Below, one piece after another: positions 45,835-55,896 of a DNA stretch of 64,000 bases. The notes beneath the pieces are model-generated. The model saw only the letters and a list, made by a program, of their open reading frames with translations, had not been told where the DNA came from and did not search any database. Where the stretch lies: the NCBI GenBank assembly GCA_947575235.1, contig CANPMT010000002.1, positions 1 to 64,000 on the forward strand, read 5' to 3'. The DNA is from an uncultured Porphyromonadaceae bacterium. Lineage in GTDB: Bacteria > Bacteroidota > Bacteroidia > Bacteroidales > Muribaculaceae. Position numbers and translations under genes: made by a program. Every line of letters begins with the position of its first letter. Position 1 is the first letter of the stretch.

Positions 45835-47159
45835 AAACAAATAGATTGAATATGAAATATAGAAGCACTGCAGGGAAGTCGCCCGACGTATCGCTTGAAG
45901 AGGCTGTCGTGAAAGGGCTTGCCCCGGACCGGGGTCTGTATATGCCTGAGCGTATCGGCCGTATGCCTGACGGGTTCTTTGACCGTCTGCCGGGTATGGC
46001 ACTCCCCGAAATCGCTGCCGAAGTGGCAGCCACGCTCTTCGGTGAGGATATCGATGCCGAGAGTCTCGACACCATCGCCAAGGACACCCTTAATTTCCCC
46101 ATTCCCCTCGTGAAGGTGAAGGAGGGGAGGTATTCGCTTGAACTCTTCCATGGCCCCACGCTCGCATTCAAGGATGTAGGGGCGCGTTTCATGGCCCGTC
46201 TGTTGGGTTATTTCAACCGTGGCAATAATGGCCGTATGGTGAATGTACTGGTAGCCACCTCAGGCGACACCGGAAGTGCCGTTGCCAACGGTTTCTTGGG
46301 TGTGGATGGCGTGAGGGTGTTTGTGCTCTATCCCAAGGGGAAGGTAAGTCCCATCCAGGAGTCGCAGTTCACCACCTTAGGACGCAATATCACCGCGTTG
46401 GAGATAGACGGCACGTTCGACGATTGCCAGGCCCTTGTGAAGCAGGCCTTCCTCGACAAGGAGCTCAACGGGATGATGATGCTCACGTCGGCCAACTCGA
46501 TCAACGTCGCCCGCTTCCTTCCGCAGATGTTCTATTACTTCCATGCGTGGGGACAGGCGGTTGCAGCGGGGGCTGATCCGGAGAATATCGTGGTGTGTGT
46601 GCCGAGCGGAAACTTCGGCAACATCACAGCCGGACTAATAGCCAAGCGTATGGGGCTTCCTATAAAGCGTTTTATCGCCGCCAACAATGCCAACGACATC
46701 TTCTATGAGTATCTCAAGACAGGTGAATATAATCCGCGTCATTCCGTGCAGACCATAGCCAACGCCATGGATGTGGGCGACCCGAGCAACTTCGCCCGTG
46801 TGCTTGACCTCTACGGACACTCGCACGACGCCATAGCGGCCGAGATCAGCGGCTGCACGTATACCGACGGGGAGATAGCCGCTACGTTGAGCGCGACATT
46901 GAGAGAGACCGGTTATCAGCTCGATCCGCACGGTGCGGTAGCCTACAGGGCTCTGGAGGAGCAGCTCCGCCCCGGGGAGACCGGAATCTTCCTTGAGACG
47001 GCCCATCCGGCCAAGTTCAAGGAGACGGTAGAGGGTATCACCGGAGAGGAGATAGCCATTCCGGAACGTCTGGCCGCCTTCATGGCCGGAGAGAAACGGA
47101 GTGTGCCGCTCCCGGCCGACTACGAGGCCTTCCGTCAATGCCTGAAAGAGTCGCTCTGA
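45831..47159 (+). CDS. thrC: Threonine synthase
   Basis: 442 residues. A PLP enzyme that turns O-phosphohomoserine into threonine. The PLP lysine lies in GPTLAFKDVGARF; also seen are ATSGDTGSAVANGF, MLTSANSINVARFLPQ and PSGNFGNITAGL. It overlaps the preceding gene by 4 bases (ATGA at 45831). An internal ATG at 45852 gives the typical N-terminus MKYRSTAGKSP and is an equally possible start. Last gene of the operon, followed by a strong hairpin. Confidence 0.95.
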   Translation: MKTNRLNMKYRSTAGKSPDVSLEEAVVKGLAPDRGLYMPERIGRMPDGFFDRLPGMALPEIAAEVAATLFGEDIDAESLDTIAKDTLNFPIPLVKVKEGRYSLELFHGPTLAFKDVGARFMARLLGYFNRGNNGRMVNVLVATSGDTGSAVANGFLGVDGVRVFVLYPKGKVSPIQESQFTTLGRNITALEIDGTFDDCQALVKQAFLDKELNGMMMLTSANSINVARFLPQMFYYFHAWGQAVAAGADPENIVVCVPSGNFGNITAGLIAKRMGLPIKRFIAANNANDIFYEYLKTGEYNPRHSVQTIANAMDVGDPSNFARVLDLYGHSHDAIAAEISGCTYTDGEIAATLSATLRETGYQLDPHGAVAYRALEEQLRPGETGIFLETAHPAKFKETVEGITGEEIAIPERLAAFMAGEKRSVPLPADYEAFRQCLKESL

Positions 47160-47161
47160 CA

Positions 47162-47220
47162 AGATAACAGAAAAAAACCGCCTGTCAATTGCAATATTGA
47201 CAGGCGGTTTTCTGTTATCT
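47162..47220. terminator. Bidirectional terminator between thrC and the Tricorn-like gene
   Basis: A long inverted repeat (core ACCGCCTGTCAAT / ATTGACAGGCGGT) with A-run and T-run on opposite sides, extending to AGATAACAG / CTGTTATCT. It ends both convergent transcripts. Confidence 0.92.
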
Positions 47221-47230
47221 GAACCTGAGG

Positions 47231-50200
47231 TTACTTGCCCAACTCTTTCAGGAGGGTCTCTACGGCTGTGCGGAGCTGGCGGTCCTCGCCACGTACGATG
47301 GTGGCCGGGTCGTTGGCTACCTTCACATCCGGTTCAAGCTGGGTGTTCTCAAGGTAGTTCCCCTCGGCAGTGCGGTAACCGATCACCGGTATGCCGAACA
47401 CGAGGTCGGGATCCTGCATGTCAACCCAGTTGACAGAGGTCATGGTGCCCGGTATAGGCATACCCACTACCTTGCCGATACCCTGGTGCTGATACACCCA
47501 GGGGGTGCCATGCGCGTTGCTGTAGCAAGGCTCGGCCACGAGCATCACCGAAGGCTTGTTCCAGCGGCGTGAGGGCATATCGCATACCTCCTTGCCGCGG
47601 ATCACCTGGGTCAGGTATTTCTCACCGGTGAAGAGCTGCTCGATATCCTCGTGCATACGGCCACCACCGTTCCAGCGGATATCAATCACGACACCCTCGC
47701 AGTTGTTATACTTCCCTAACAGCGCGTCATACATCGGACGGAACGAGGCATCGTTCATCGAGGGGATATGCACATACCCTAACCGGCCGTCCGACCATCG
47801 GCGCACATCCTCCTCACGCTGCTTCACCCAGCGGTCGTAGAGGAGACGGTTCACCTTGGCAGCCGATACCGGCAGAGTGATCTCCTCCACCTTGCTGCCA
47901 TCGGCCGTGGTGAAAGCCACGAGGGTCTTCTTCCCTATGAGGGAATTAAGGGCACGGTCGGCATCAAGTGGTGTCTTGATCTCAGTGCCGTTGATGGCCG
48001 TGATTACGGAACCCTCGCCGATTTTTGAAGTGGACTTGTCGAACGGGCCGTTCACAATCACCTCAGCCACCTTCAGACCCTCACCCGTGTAAGCAGGGTC
48101 ATAGAGCAGACCGAGATTAGCCGTACGGTCGTATGCGGTGCCCATATTGCCGTAGAAACGTCCGCCGGTGTGCGATACGTTGAGCTCACCTAAAAGTTCG
48201 GCGAGAAGTTCGGCGAAATCGGCGTTATTGTTGAGGTGGGGGAGGAACTTGCGGTAAGCCTCGGTCATGGCAGGCCAGTCAACGCCATGCATCCCCTTAT
48301 CGTAGAAACGGGCGGCCTCCTCAACAACCATATTATCGAACATCGCCTCCCTCTCGGCGGCAGCGTCAATCTTATGGCGCGCGCTTATCTTGACAGGGGT
48401 TATCTTACCCGAGTTGGGGTCGAGTTTCTGCAGACGTGCCCCGGTCAGGAAGAGGTTGGAGCCATCCTTGTCAGACTCAATCCCCACACCCGAGCGGCTC
48501 CCTAACTTCGACACCAGTTCAGGGTCGCCATCGCGGAGCGGCATCTTCCAGAGGTCGAAGCCATTGTCAAACGCGCTCAGGTAATAGAGAGTCTCGCCAT
48601 CAGCAGTGATTATGGCATCGCTAAGAGATGATGAATAGGGTGTGAGACGCATCATACGCGATTCGATATCATCGAGTTCCACCACGATACGGTCATCGTC
48701 GGCCTTCGGCTCCTCCTTGTCGTTCTTCTTACCCTTCTTACCTTTCTTACCCTTCTCCTCCTTTGCAGGCTCGGCATTCTTCTTGGCCTCCTTCTCTGCA
48801 TCCTGGAGCAAAGCATAATCCTCCTCAGAGAGCATGAAACGGTCGCGGGCCTCACGGTTGAGGAATACGATCATGACGTCCTCCTGCGAGCCCCAGGAGG
48901 CCTGTGCGCGGAGTCCGTAACGCTCGGTGAAGAAGATAACGGCGTTGCCGTCGAGCACGAAACGGGGATTGTTGCAGAAATAGCCCGACTGAGTCAGATT
49001 AGTAATCTCGCCGGTGTCGACATTAAGCAGTGCGATATCGGAATAAGGGTCGCGCATCTCCGGAATCAGCTCGATAGCCAGCCAATGGCTGTCGGGCGAC
49101 CATACCATGCGCACTCCGTCATCCTGTCCCGGATAATTGCTGCCATCGGTAAGCTGGCGCACATTGCGCGAGGCAAGGTCCATCACCCAGATCTGGTTGC
49201 GGTCTTTTACAAACGCCATCTGCTTCCCATCAGGCGATATCACAGGGTGGGAATACTCCGTCACGGCATCCGTGAGTCTGGCGGGAGCCGGCACATCAAA
49301 CATAGGCTCCTCCTTCACCGACATGGCATTCGGGAAATTCGGGTCCTCGTCGCGGTCCATTGTGGCGCGGTAGATATTCTTATGCCCCGAACGTTCAGAG
49401 GTGTAATAGAGAGTACGGTTGTCATCCCCCCAGCTGATATGGTCCTCGGCGGCCGGTGTGCGGGTCACCTGCATAGTGGTGGGATACTCCACCGAAGTCA
49501 CGAAGATATCGCCACGGCTTATGAAAGCCACCGACTTACCGTCGGGCGAGGGCATCTGTCCGCCTCCGTCAATACCGATCTCGTCATCCTGCACGAGGTC
49601 ATCCTCCACCACGTCCACGGTAAGGCGCACCGGATTCTTCGAGCCTGCGGGGAGGGTATATATCGCGCCGTCATAAGTGAAAGCGAGAGTGCCGTTGCCG
49701 GCACCCGAGAGGAAACGGACTGGATGGGTGTCAAACCGGGTGATCTGGGTTGCCTGCGAAGGGTTGTCGATAGGGAAAGCCCACACGTTGAAAGAGCCCC
49801 CGTCACGCTCGCTGAGCAGATACACGGTAGAGCCGTCGGGCGAAGCCACCGGGTTACGGTCCTCCCCCGGGCGGTAATTGGTGAGATTGGTATGCTGTCC
49901 GGATGCGGGGTCATAGAGCCAGATGTCGCGTGTCACAGAAGAGGTGTGATGCTTGCGCCATTCATCCTCGATACCCTTCACATCCTGATAGAGCATCTTT
50001 CCGGAGGGGGTGAAAGAGGTCATCTGAGCCGGAGTCCCGAGCACCTGGCGCAGAGATTCGCCATCGGTCGATACGGCATAGAGCTCGGTCATTCTTCCGG
50101 AGGGGAATACAGCGGAGGCCGGTGGATTCTGGATAGCGGCCGAAAACAGCACCTCCTTGCCATCGGGAGTGAAGCCCTCGGGATACTCCGACGCCGAGTT

Positions 50201-50509
50201 GAAAGAGAGACGGGTGGCGGGACCGCCGTTGGCATCCATGATGAAGATATCGGCGTTTCCGTTACGGTCGGACGCGAAAGCAATCTTCTTACCGTCAGGG
50301 CTCCATACCGGTTTCTCCTCATACGAGGAGAGGGTTGTAAGGCGCTTGGCCGTGCCTCCGGAGGAGGCCACGGTATAGATGTCGCCCTTATAGCAGAAAG
50401 CGATTTCAGAGCCATCAGGCGAGATCTGCACGTCGCGCAGCCACAGCGCTTCGGCCGCTCCGGCCGGCAGGGCCGACACAGCCAGAAGGAGGAATGGGTA
50501 AAGTTTCAT
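47231..50509 (-). CDS. Tricorn-like S41-family peptidase
   Basis: 1092 residues with a signal peptide (LLAVSALPAGA). Residues about 20-600 are WD40/PD40-type propeller repeats (VWSPDGKKIAFASDRNG, VASPDGSTVYLLSERDG and similar). A lysine-rich linker near 575-610 (KGKKGKKGKKN) follows, then a PDZ domain (GEGSVITAINGTEI) and the S41 core (VVIDIRWNGGGRMHEDI, then CYSNAHGTPW with a probable catalytic Ser near 997). It would degrade peptides in the periplasm. The residues around the serine differ from archaeal Tricorn, so the nucleophile assignment is tentative. It lies 53 bases behind topA on the same strand. Confidence 0.88.
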   Translation of the reverse strand: MKLYPFLLLAVSALPAGAAEALWLRDVQISPDGSEIAFCYKGDIYTVASSGGTAKRLTTLSSYEEKPVWSPDGKKIAFASDRNGNADIFIMDANGGPATRLSFNSASEYPEGFTPDGKEVLFSAAIQNPPASAVFPSGRMTELYAVSTDGESLRQVLGTPAQMTSFTPSGKMLYQDVKGIEDEWRKHHTSSVTRDIWLYDPASGQHTNLTNYRPGEDRNPVASPDGSTVYLLSERDGGSFNVWAFPIDNPSQATQITRFDTHPVRFLSGAGNGTLAFTYDGAIYTLPAGSKNPVRLTVDVVEDDLVQDDEIGIDGGGQMPSPDGKSVAFISRGDIFVTSVEYPTTMQVTRTPAAEDHISWGDDNRTLYYTSERSGHKNIYRATMDRDEDPNFPNAMSVKEEPMFDVPAPARLTDAVTEYSHPVISPDGKQMAFVKDRNQIWVMDLASRNVRQLTDGSNYPGQDDGVRMVWSPDSHWLAIELIPEMRDPYSDIALLNVDTGEITNLTQSGYFCNNPRFVLDGNAVIFFTERYGLRAQASWGSQEDVMIVFLNREARDRFMLSEEDYALLQDAEKEAKKNAEPAKEEKGKKGKKGKKNDKEEPKADDDRIVVELDDIESRMMRLTPYSSSLSDAIITADGETLYYLSAFDNGFDLWKMPLRDGDPELVSKLGSRSGVGIESDKDGSNLFLTGARLQKLDPNSGKITPVKISARHKIDAAAEREAMFDNMVVEEAARFYDKGMHGVDWPAMTEAYRKFLPHLNNNADFAELLAELLGELNVSHTGGRFYGNMGTAYDRTANLGLLYDPAYTGEGLKVAEVIVNGPFDKSTSKIGEGSVITAINGTEIKTPLDADRALNSLIGKKTLVAFTTADGSKVEEITLPVSAAKVNRLLYDRWVKQREEDVRRWSDGRLGYVHIPSMNDASFRPMYDALLGKYNNCEGVVIDIRWNGGGRMHEDIEQLFTGEKYLTQVIRGKEVCDMPSRRWNKPSVMLVAEPCYSNAHGTPWVYQHQGIGKVVGMPIPGTMTSVNWVDMQDPDLVFGIPVIGYRTAEGNYLENTQLEPDVKVANDPATIVRGEDRQLRTAVETLLKELGK

Positions 50510-50562
50510 GTGAGAGGTGGTTTTATGATAATGAATTAGGGGCCGGAGAGATGACCCTGTTG

Positions 50563-52917
50563 TTATTTCTTTTTACGTGCCGGGGTGCGTTTCGGAGCCG
50601 CATCCTGCGCCTCCATAAGCTTGCGGCATTCCTCAAGCGAGAGCTGTGAGGCATCGGTGCCCTTCGGAATCTTGTAATTCGTGGCCTTGCGGGCCCCTTC
50701 CGGCTTATAGGCTATGTAGGGGCCGTAACGACCGTTGAGCACCTCCAGCCCCGGCATCTCCGGGAAGTCCTTGATAAGGCGGTTGGCTTCCTCCTCCTGT
50801 TTCTTGCGGATGAGAGCCGTGGCCTCCTCGATGGTGATTCCCTGCGGGGTGAGTGTCTTAGGAATAGAGACGAAGAGTTTGCCGAAGCGCAGATAAGGAC
50901 CGAAACGACCTATTGCCGCCACGACAGGCTGCCCGTCGAGATCACCCACTGTGCGCGGAAGCTCAAACAGTTTGAGAGCCTCCTCAAGGGTGATGCTCGC
51001 CACACTCTGGTCGGCCTGCAGACTTGCGAAGAGAGGCTTCTCCTCGTCAGAGGCATTACCGATCTGCACCACAGGGCCGAAGCGGCCGATCTTGACCGAC
51101 ACCGGACGCCCTGTCGTGGGGTCGTCGCCAAGCAGACGTTCACCTATCTTGCGCTCCATACGCATGGCGTTGATCTTCTCGATGTCAGGGTGGAAGCCCC
51201 CGTAGAAGTCGGATATCTCATTCTGCCAGCCTAATTTCCCCTCCGAGATGTCGTCAAATTTCTCCTCCACCTTGGCAGTGAAGTTATAGTCGAGGATATC
51301 AGGGAAATACTCCGTAAGGAAACGGTTCACCACCATACCGACGTCGGTAGGCACGAGGCGTCCCTTCTCGCTTCCGGTTGTCTCAGAGAGTGTCTCCTCG
51401 GTGATTTTGCCGTTTTTGAGTGTAATCACCTCATAATCGCGGCGTACACCCTCCTTCTCACCCCGTTTTACATAATCGCGGGCCTGGATAGTGGAGATGG
51501 TAGGTGCGTAGGTGGAGGGGCGGCCGATTCCCAGATCCTCCATCTTCTTCACGAGCGAGGCCTCCGAATAACGTGCCGGGGGCTGCGAGAAACGCTGGGT
51601 GGCAGTCACCTCGTCGGCGGTGAGAATATCGCCGGGTGTCATCGGGGGGAGTTCCACAAACTCCTGCTGGCGGGCGTTCTCCGTTTTCCACACCTTGAGG
51701 AAACCGTCGAATTTCACCACTTCACCCTCCGCCTTGAAGGTATCGTCAGTTGCCGCTGGAGCGTCAGTCTTTGAATTATTATCGATTCGGATCTCCACAT
51801 TGGTCTTCTCAATCTCAGCGTCGGCCATCTGCGAGGCCACCGTGCGCTTCCAGATCAGCTCATAGAGGCGCTGTTCCTGCGCTGTGCCCTCGATGCTGCG
51901 GTTGGCGATATAAGTGGGTCGGATAGCCTCATGCGCCTCCTGGGCACCCTTAGAGTGGGTGTGATAGTGACGTATCTTGAGATAATTCTCACCAAGCGAG
52001 CTCTTCACTGTAGCCGCTATATCCTTCAGCGCCATCTCCGAGAGATTGGTGGAGTCGGTACGCATGTAAGTTATCTTACCATCCTCATACAGTTTCTGGG
52101 CAATCATCATGGTCTGGTTGACCGAGAAGCCGAGTTTGCGTGAGGCCTCCTGCTGCAGAGTGGAGGTGGTGAATGGTGGGAAGGGGGAGCGTTTCAGCGG
52201 TTTCACGCTTACGTCAGCCACCGGGAAAGATGCGCCCTTGCAACGTTCGAGGAGTTCCCGGGCCTCTTCGGCATCAGCGAGGCGTCGGCCTAACTCAGCC
52301 TTGACAGGGCGGTTTGAGCCCGGCAGCGAGAATATAGCGTTGACGCGGAAGAAAGGTTCAGGCGAGAAAGCGTTGATCTCTTCCTCACGTTCGCAAATGA
52401 GGCGCACGGCCACGCTCTGCACGCGGCCTGCGCTGAGCGAGGGCTTGATTTTTTTCCACAGCACCGGGCTAAGTTCAAAGCCCACGATACGGTCGAGTAC
52501 GCGACGTGCCTGCTGAGCGTTGACGCGGTCGATGTCGATGGTGCGTGGATTCTCGATAGCGCTGAGAATAGCGGGTTTGGTAATCTCGTGAAACACAATT
52601 CTGCGGGTGGTTTCAGGATTAAGTTCGAGCACCTCCGCGAGATGCCAGGCGATAGCCTCCCCCTCGCGGTCTTCATCGGAAGCGAGCCACACCACGTCGG
52701 CCTCAGAGGCAGCCTTGCGGAGACGCTTCACGAGGTCCCTCTTGTCATCAGGTATTTCATAGATGGGTTTGAAGCCATCCTCCACATCGATACTGAATCC
52801 ATGCTTCTGAAGGTCGCGTATATGGCCGTAGCTTGACATGACGGTGAAGTCTTTGCCGAGGAATTTTTCAATGGTCTTGGCCTTGGCAGGCGATTCGACG
52901 ATTACCAGATTTTTCAT
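50563..52917 (-). CDS. topA: DNA topoisomerase I
   Basis: 784 residues. Type IA enzyme that relaxes negative supercoils. The TOPRIM domain begins at the N-terminus (LVIVESPAKAKTIEKFLG, ASDEDREGEAIAWHLAE). The catalytic tyrosine is in GKITYMRTDSTNLS. The C-terminal part has non-zinc repeats (VSVKIGRFGPVVQIG, VVAAIGRFGPYLRFG, GLEVLNGRYGPYIAY) instead of zinc fingers, then a lysine-rich end, as in other Bacteroidota. Promoter at 53007-53038. Confidence 0.97.
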   Translation of the reverse strand: MKNLVIVESPAKAKTIEKFLGKDFTVMSSYGHIRDLQKHGFSIDVEDGFKPIYEIPDDKRDLVKRLRKAASEADVVWLASDEDREGEAIAWHLAEVLELNPETTRRIVFHEITKPAILSAIENPRTIDIDRVNAQQARRVLDRIVGFELSPVLWKKIKPSLSAGRVQSVAVRLICEREEEINAFSPEPFFRVNAIFSLPGSNRPVKAELGRRLADAEEARELLERCKGASFPVADVSVKPLKRSPFPPFTTSTLQQEASRKLGFSVNQTMMIAQKLYEDGKITYMRTDSTNLSEMALKDIAATVKSSLGENYLKIRHYHTHSKGAQEAHEAIRPTYIANRSIEGTAQEQRLYELIWKRTVASQMADAEIEKTNVEIRIDNNSKTDAPAATDDTFKAEGEVVKFDGFLKVWKTENARQQEFVELPPMTPGDILTADEVTATQRFSQPPARYSEASLVKKMEDLGIGRPSTYAPTISTIQARDYVKRGEKEGVRRDYEVITLKNGKITEETLSETTGSEKGRLVPTDVGMVVNRFLTEYFPDILDYNFTAKVEEKFDDISEGKLGWQNEISDFYGGFHPDIEKINAMRMERKIGERLLGDDPTTGRPVSVKIGRFGPVVQIGNASDEEKPLFASLQADQSVASITLEEALKLFELPRTVGDLDGQPVVAAIGRFGPYLRFGKLFVSIPKTLTPQGITIEEATALIRKKQEEEANRLIKDFPEMPGLEVLNGRYGPYIAYKPEGARKATNYKIPKGTDASQLSLEECRKLMEAQDAAPKRTPARKKK

Positions 52918-53006
52918 CTCGATTATAATTTAAATACGCCGGGTTAGGGATCGGGTTTACGAGGTGTGAGAGTGGAGTGATACCGCCCGGTCGATTAATG
53001 GTGGCG

Positions 53007-53038
53007 CAAAATTAACACTTTTTTTCTTTAACACACAA
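53007..53038 (-). promoter_or_regulatory. Promoter of topA
   Basis: Minus strand TTG (53036-53038), 21 bases, TAATTTTG (53007-53014); leader about 85 bases. In the 52918-53252 gap the remaining sequence up to 53190 shows no gene. Confidence 0.6.
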
Positions 53039-53191
53039 TTAAGGAGTAAAGTTTTTATGGCGTAGTGGAGGGGAGTATGGGCGAGTCTGTCAAACTCGGA
53101 GAGTGGGGGGTGTGAGTACGATAAGGGAGGTATAGGTTTGAGCTTGCCTCTTGTACGAAAGAGAAAGTATAGTTAAAAAGTGTTAATTAGT

Positions 53192-53222
53192 GTACCAAGA
53201 TGGTACTTTATCGTTATATTTG
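53192..53222 (+). promoter_or_regulatory. Operator and -7 box of the Phd-type module
   Basis: GTACCA (53192-53197) / TGGTAC (53201-53206) is a perfect palindrome with a 3-base centre; TATATTTG at 53215-53222 is the -7 box. The palindrome occupies the -33 to -7 interval, as an autorepressor site would. YefM operators share a TGTAC core. Confidence 0.55.
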
Positions 53223-53252
53223 TAGAAACTTATAACTTAAAACGATACAGTC

Positions 53253-53483
53253 ATGCAGATAGTAACAGCAAGAGAATTCCGTGCCAATCAGTCAAAGATA
53301 CTGACGGCAGCGAGAGATGGTCAGTCGGTGATGCTTACATCGAGAGTGGGCAATTTCAAGATTGTTCCAATTACCAATGAGGATGCCATTGTAGAACGTC
53401 ACTTAAGAACTGCCTTGGAGGAAGTTAAGGCTCATAAGGAGGGGAAGATAACACTGTCAAACGCAAGAGATGTTGTATTCTGA
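53253..53483 (+). CDS. Phd/YefM-family antitoxin
   Basis: 76 residues. The N-terminal DNA-binding dimer domain is recognisable (MQIVTAREFRANQSKIL, then DGQSVMLTSRVGNFKIVPI), followed by a charged helical tail that would cover the toxin. It overlaps the toxin gene by one base (TGATGG). It should repress its own promoter through the palindrome at 53192-53206. Confidence 0.88.
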   Translation: MQIVTAREFRANQSKILTAARDGQSVMLTSRVGNFKIVPITNEDAIVERHLRTALEEVKAHKEGKITLSNARDVVF

Positions 53484-53809
53484 TGGAGATCATAGCCACC
53501 GATGAGTTTAAACGCTGTGCAAAGCCCTTAGCCAAGCGTTATAAGAGTTTTAATCAAGACTATCAGGACTTGTTGGACGAGTTGGAAAAGAATCCACAGT
53601 CAGGAATAGACCTGGGGTCAGGTTATCGGAAGGTGAGGATGGCGATAAAGTCCAAAGGGAAGGGTAAGTCCGGCGGGGCAAGAGTCATCACTCTCGACAC
53701 GTTGGAGAGAGACGGCTGTCTGTATCTGTTGTATATATACGACAAGTCAGATGCTGACAGTGTAAATATTGATGTGATAAGGAGATTGACGTCAGAGATA
53801 GATTTGTAA
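53483..53809 (+). CDS. RelE/ParE-superfamily toxin
   Basis: 108 residues. Pattern of a RelE-fold toxin: N-terminal helices with EFKRCAKPLAKRYKSF, the strand YRKVRMAIKSKGKGKSGGAR and a C-terminal strand pair LYLLYIYDKSD. It belongs to the HigB/RelE-like group that acts on the ribosome, but key residues are not certain enough to pick a subfamily. Cognate antitoxin is the preceding Phd-type gene. gyrB follows after about 110 bases with its own promoter. Confidence 0.82.
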   Translation: MEIIATDEFKRCAKPLAKRYKSFNQDYQDLLDELEKNPQSGIDLGSGYRKVRMAIKSKGKGKSGGARVITLDTLERDGCLYLLYIYDKSDADSVNIDVIRRLTSEIDL

Positions 53810-53823
53810 ACCTCGTAATCAAC

Positions 53824-53854
53824 TTGTGGATGCCGTTTTTTTTTTGTAATTTTG
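53824..53854 (+). promoter_or_regulatory. Promoter of gyrB
   Basis: TTG (53824-53826), 20 bases, TAATTTTG (53847-53854); leader of about 65 bases. Confidence 0.65.
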
Positions 53855-53922
53855 TAACAAAATAGGGCGTTTTGGCGCCTTGTTTGTGCTAACAAGTAGA
53901 AAACATTGATTTATAGATAGAT

Positions 53923-55896
53923 ATGGCAGAAGATATAGAAATGCAGGAGAATCAGCCGAAAGATTATGTAGCCGATAATATCCAGGTGCTGGAGGGTCTT
54001 GAGGCCGTCCGCAAGCGTCCGGCGATGTATATCGGCGACATCTCAGGCCGCGGTCTGCATCATCTTGTGTATGAGGTTGTCGACAACTCGATTGACGAGG
54101 CATTGGCCGGATTCGCCAACCACATAGATGTAGTGATTCTTGAGAACAACTCGATAAAGGTGGTCGACAACGGCCGAGGCATCCCTGTGGACATGCACGA
54201 GAAGATGCACAAGCCCGCTCTTGAGGTGGTGCTGACAGTGCTTCACGCCGGCGGTAAGTTCGACAAGGGTTCCTACAAGGTATCGGGTGGTCTGCATGGT
54301 GTGGGTGTGAGCTGTGTTAACGCCCTCTCCGACTATCTGCGTGCCGAGATTCACCGCGACGGCAAGGTGCATATGCAGGAATATGCCTTCGGCAAGCCCA
54401 CCAGCACCCTCCAGGTGATAGGTGAGACCGACCATACCGGCACCACAATCATCTTCCATCCCGACGCTTCGATCTTCACAGAGACAGTCTACGATTACGA
54501 GACACTTGCCAACCGTCTGCGCGACCTTGCATATCTGAACGCCGGCATCACGCTGACGCTCACCGATATGCGCGAGCTCGACGAGAAGGGTGAGCCCCGC
54601 AAGGATGTATTCCACAGCGACGAGGGCCTGAAGCAGTTTGTGAAATATCTCGACCAGGGTAAGGAGCCGCTTATCGATGACATCATCCACCTGAACACAC
54701 AGAAGAACGGTGTGCCGGTAGAGGTGGCCATGACCTACAATACCTCCTTCTCTGAAAATATCTTCTCATACGTCAACAATATCAACACCATAGAGGGTGG
54801 AACCCACCTCACCGGTTTCCGCCGTGGGCTCACCACCACTCTGAAGAAATATGCCGACGACAACCATCTTCTCGACAAGCTGAAGATAGAGCTCTCGAAA
54901 GAGGACTTCCGCGACGGTCTCACAGCGGTGGTGTCGGTAAAGGTGGCGGAGCCCCAGTTCGAGGGTCAGACCAAGACCAAACTCGGCAACAACGAGGTTT
55001 CGGGCGTAGTGCAGACAGCGGTGAGCGAGGCTCTGCGCAACTATCTGGAGGAGCATCCCAAACAGGCGCGGGCCATTGTCGACAAAGTGATGTTGGCTGC
55101 CCAGGCACGTCATGCCGCCTACAGCGCGCGCATGAAAGTGCAGCGCAAGTCTCCCCTTTCGGGAGGCGGTTTGCCCGGTAAACTTGCCGACTGCAAGAGC
55201 CGCGATGCCGTGGAATGCGAGCTCTTCCTCGTCGAGGGTGACTCTGCAGGCGGTTCGGCAAAGCAGGGCCGCAACCCCAACTACCAGGCCATCCTCCCTC
55301 TGCGCGGTAAGATTCTCAATGTGGAGAAGGCGCTTGATCATAAAGTGTTTGAGAGCGAGGAGATTGTGAACATGTTCAAGGCACTCGGCGTGACAATCGG
55401 CACAGAGGAGGATTCCAAAGAGCCGAACATGACGAAACTGCGTTATCACAAGATCATCATCATGACCGATGCCGACGTCGACGGTGCGCACATCGCCACC
55501 TTGCTCATGACCTTCTTCTATCGGAAGATCCGTCCGATAATCGACAACGGTTATCTCTACATAGCCACCCCGCCGCTCTATAAGTGCAGCACAAAGGGTA
55601 AGACCAAGACCCAGGAATATGCCTGGGATGAGCAGCAGGTGCAGCGGTTTGTCGACCGCTACTGCGACGGCAACCGCGACCGCATGGTGCTTCAGCGCTA
55701 CAAAGGTCTCGGTGAGATGAACCCCGAGCAGCTTTGGGAGACCACCATGGATCCTGAGAACCGTATGCTCAAACAGGTAAATCTGGTGAATGCGGCTGAG
55801 GCCGACCGCACCTTCTCCATTCTGATGGGTGAGGAGGTTGGTCCGCGACGCGAGTTTATCGAGGCCCACGCCACATACGCCAATATCGACGCGTGA
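53923..55896 (+). CDS. gyrB: DNA gyrase subunit B
   Basis: 657 residues, the usual Bacteroidota length. GHKL ATPase motifs EVVDNSIDEALAG, DNGRGIPVD and GGLHGVGVSCVNALS are at the N-terminus; the TOPRIM domain shows LFLVEGDSAGGSAKQGR and IIIMTDADVDGAHI; the end has VQRYKGLGEMNP-type sequence (LQRYKGLGEMNPEQLWETTM). With GyrA it introduces negative supercoils. The stop overlaps the GTG start of the next gene by 4 bases. Confidence 0.97.
   Translation: MAEDIEMQENQPKDYVADNIQVLEGLEAVRKRPAMYIGDISGRGLHHLVYEVVDNSIDEALAGFANHIDVVILENNSIKVVDNGRGIPVDMHEKMHKPALEVVLTVLHAGGKFDKGSYKVSGGLHGVGVSCVNALSDYLRAEIHRDGKVHMQEYAFGKPTSTLQVIGETDHTGTTIIFHPDASIFTETVYDYETLANRLRDLAYLNAGITLTLTDMRELDEKGEPRKDVFHSDEGLKQFVKYLDQGKEPLIDDIIHLNTQKNGVPVEVAMTYNTSFSENIFSYVNNINTIEGGTHLTGFRRGLTTTLKKYADDNHLLDKLKIELSKEDFRDGLTAVVSVKVAEPQFEGQTKTKLGNNEVSGVVQTAVSEALRNYLEEHPKQARAIVDKVMLAAQARHAAYSARMKVQRKSPLSGGGLPGKLADCKSRDAVECELFLVEGDSAGGSAKQGRNPNYQAILPLRGKILNVEKALDHKVFESEEIVNMFKALGVTIGTEEDSKEPNMTKLRYHKIIIMTDADVDGAHIATLLMTFFYRKIRPIIDNGYLYIATPPLYKCSTKGKTKTQEYAWDEQQVQRFVDRYCDGNRDRMVLQRYKGLGEMNPEQLWETTMDPENRMLKQVNLVNAAEADRTFSILMGEEVGPRREFIEAHATYANIDA

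Noticed and set aside
49085-50539. 484-codon open frame on the plus strand opposite the Tricorn-like gene
   Set aside because: Antisense shadow of a well-conserved gene; composition is His/Arg-rich without any family motif.
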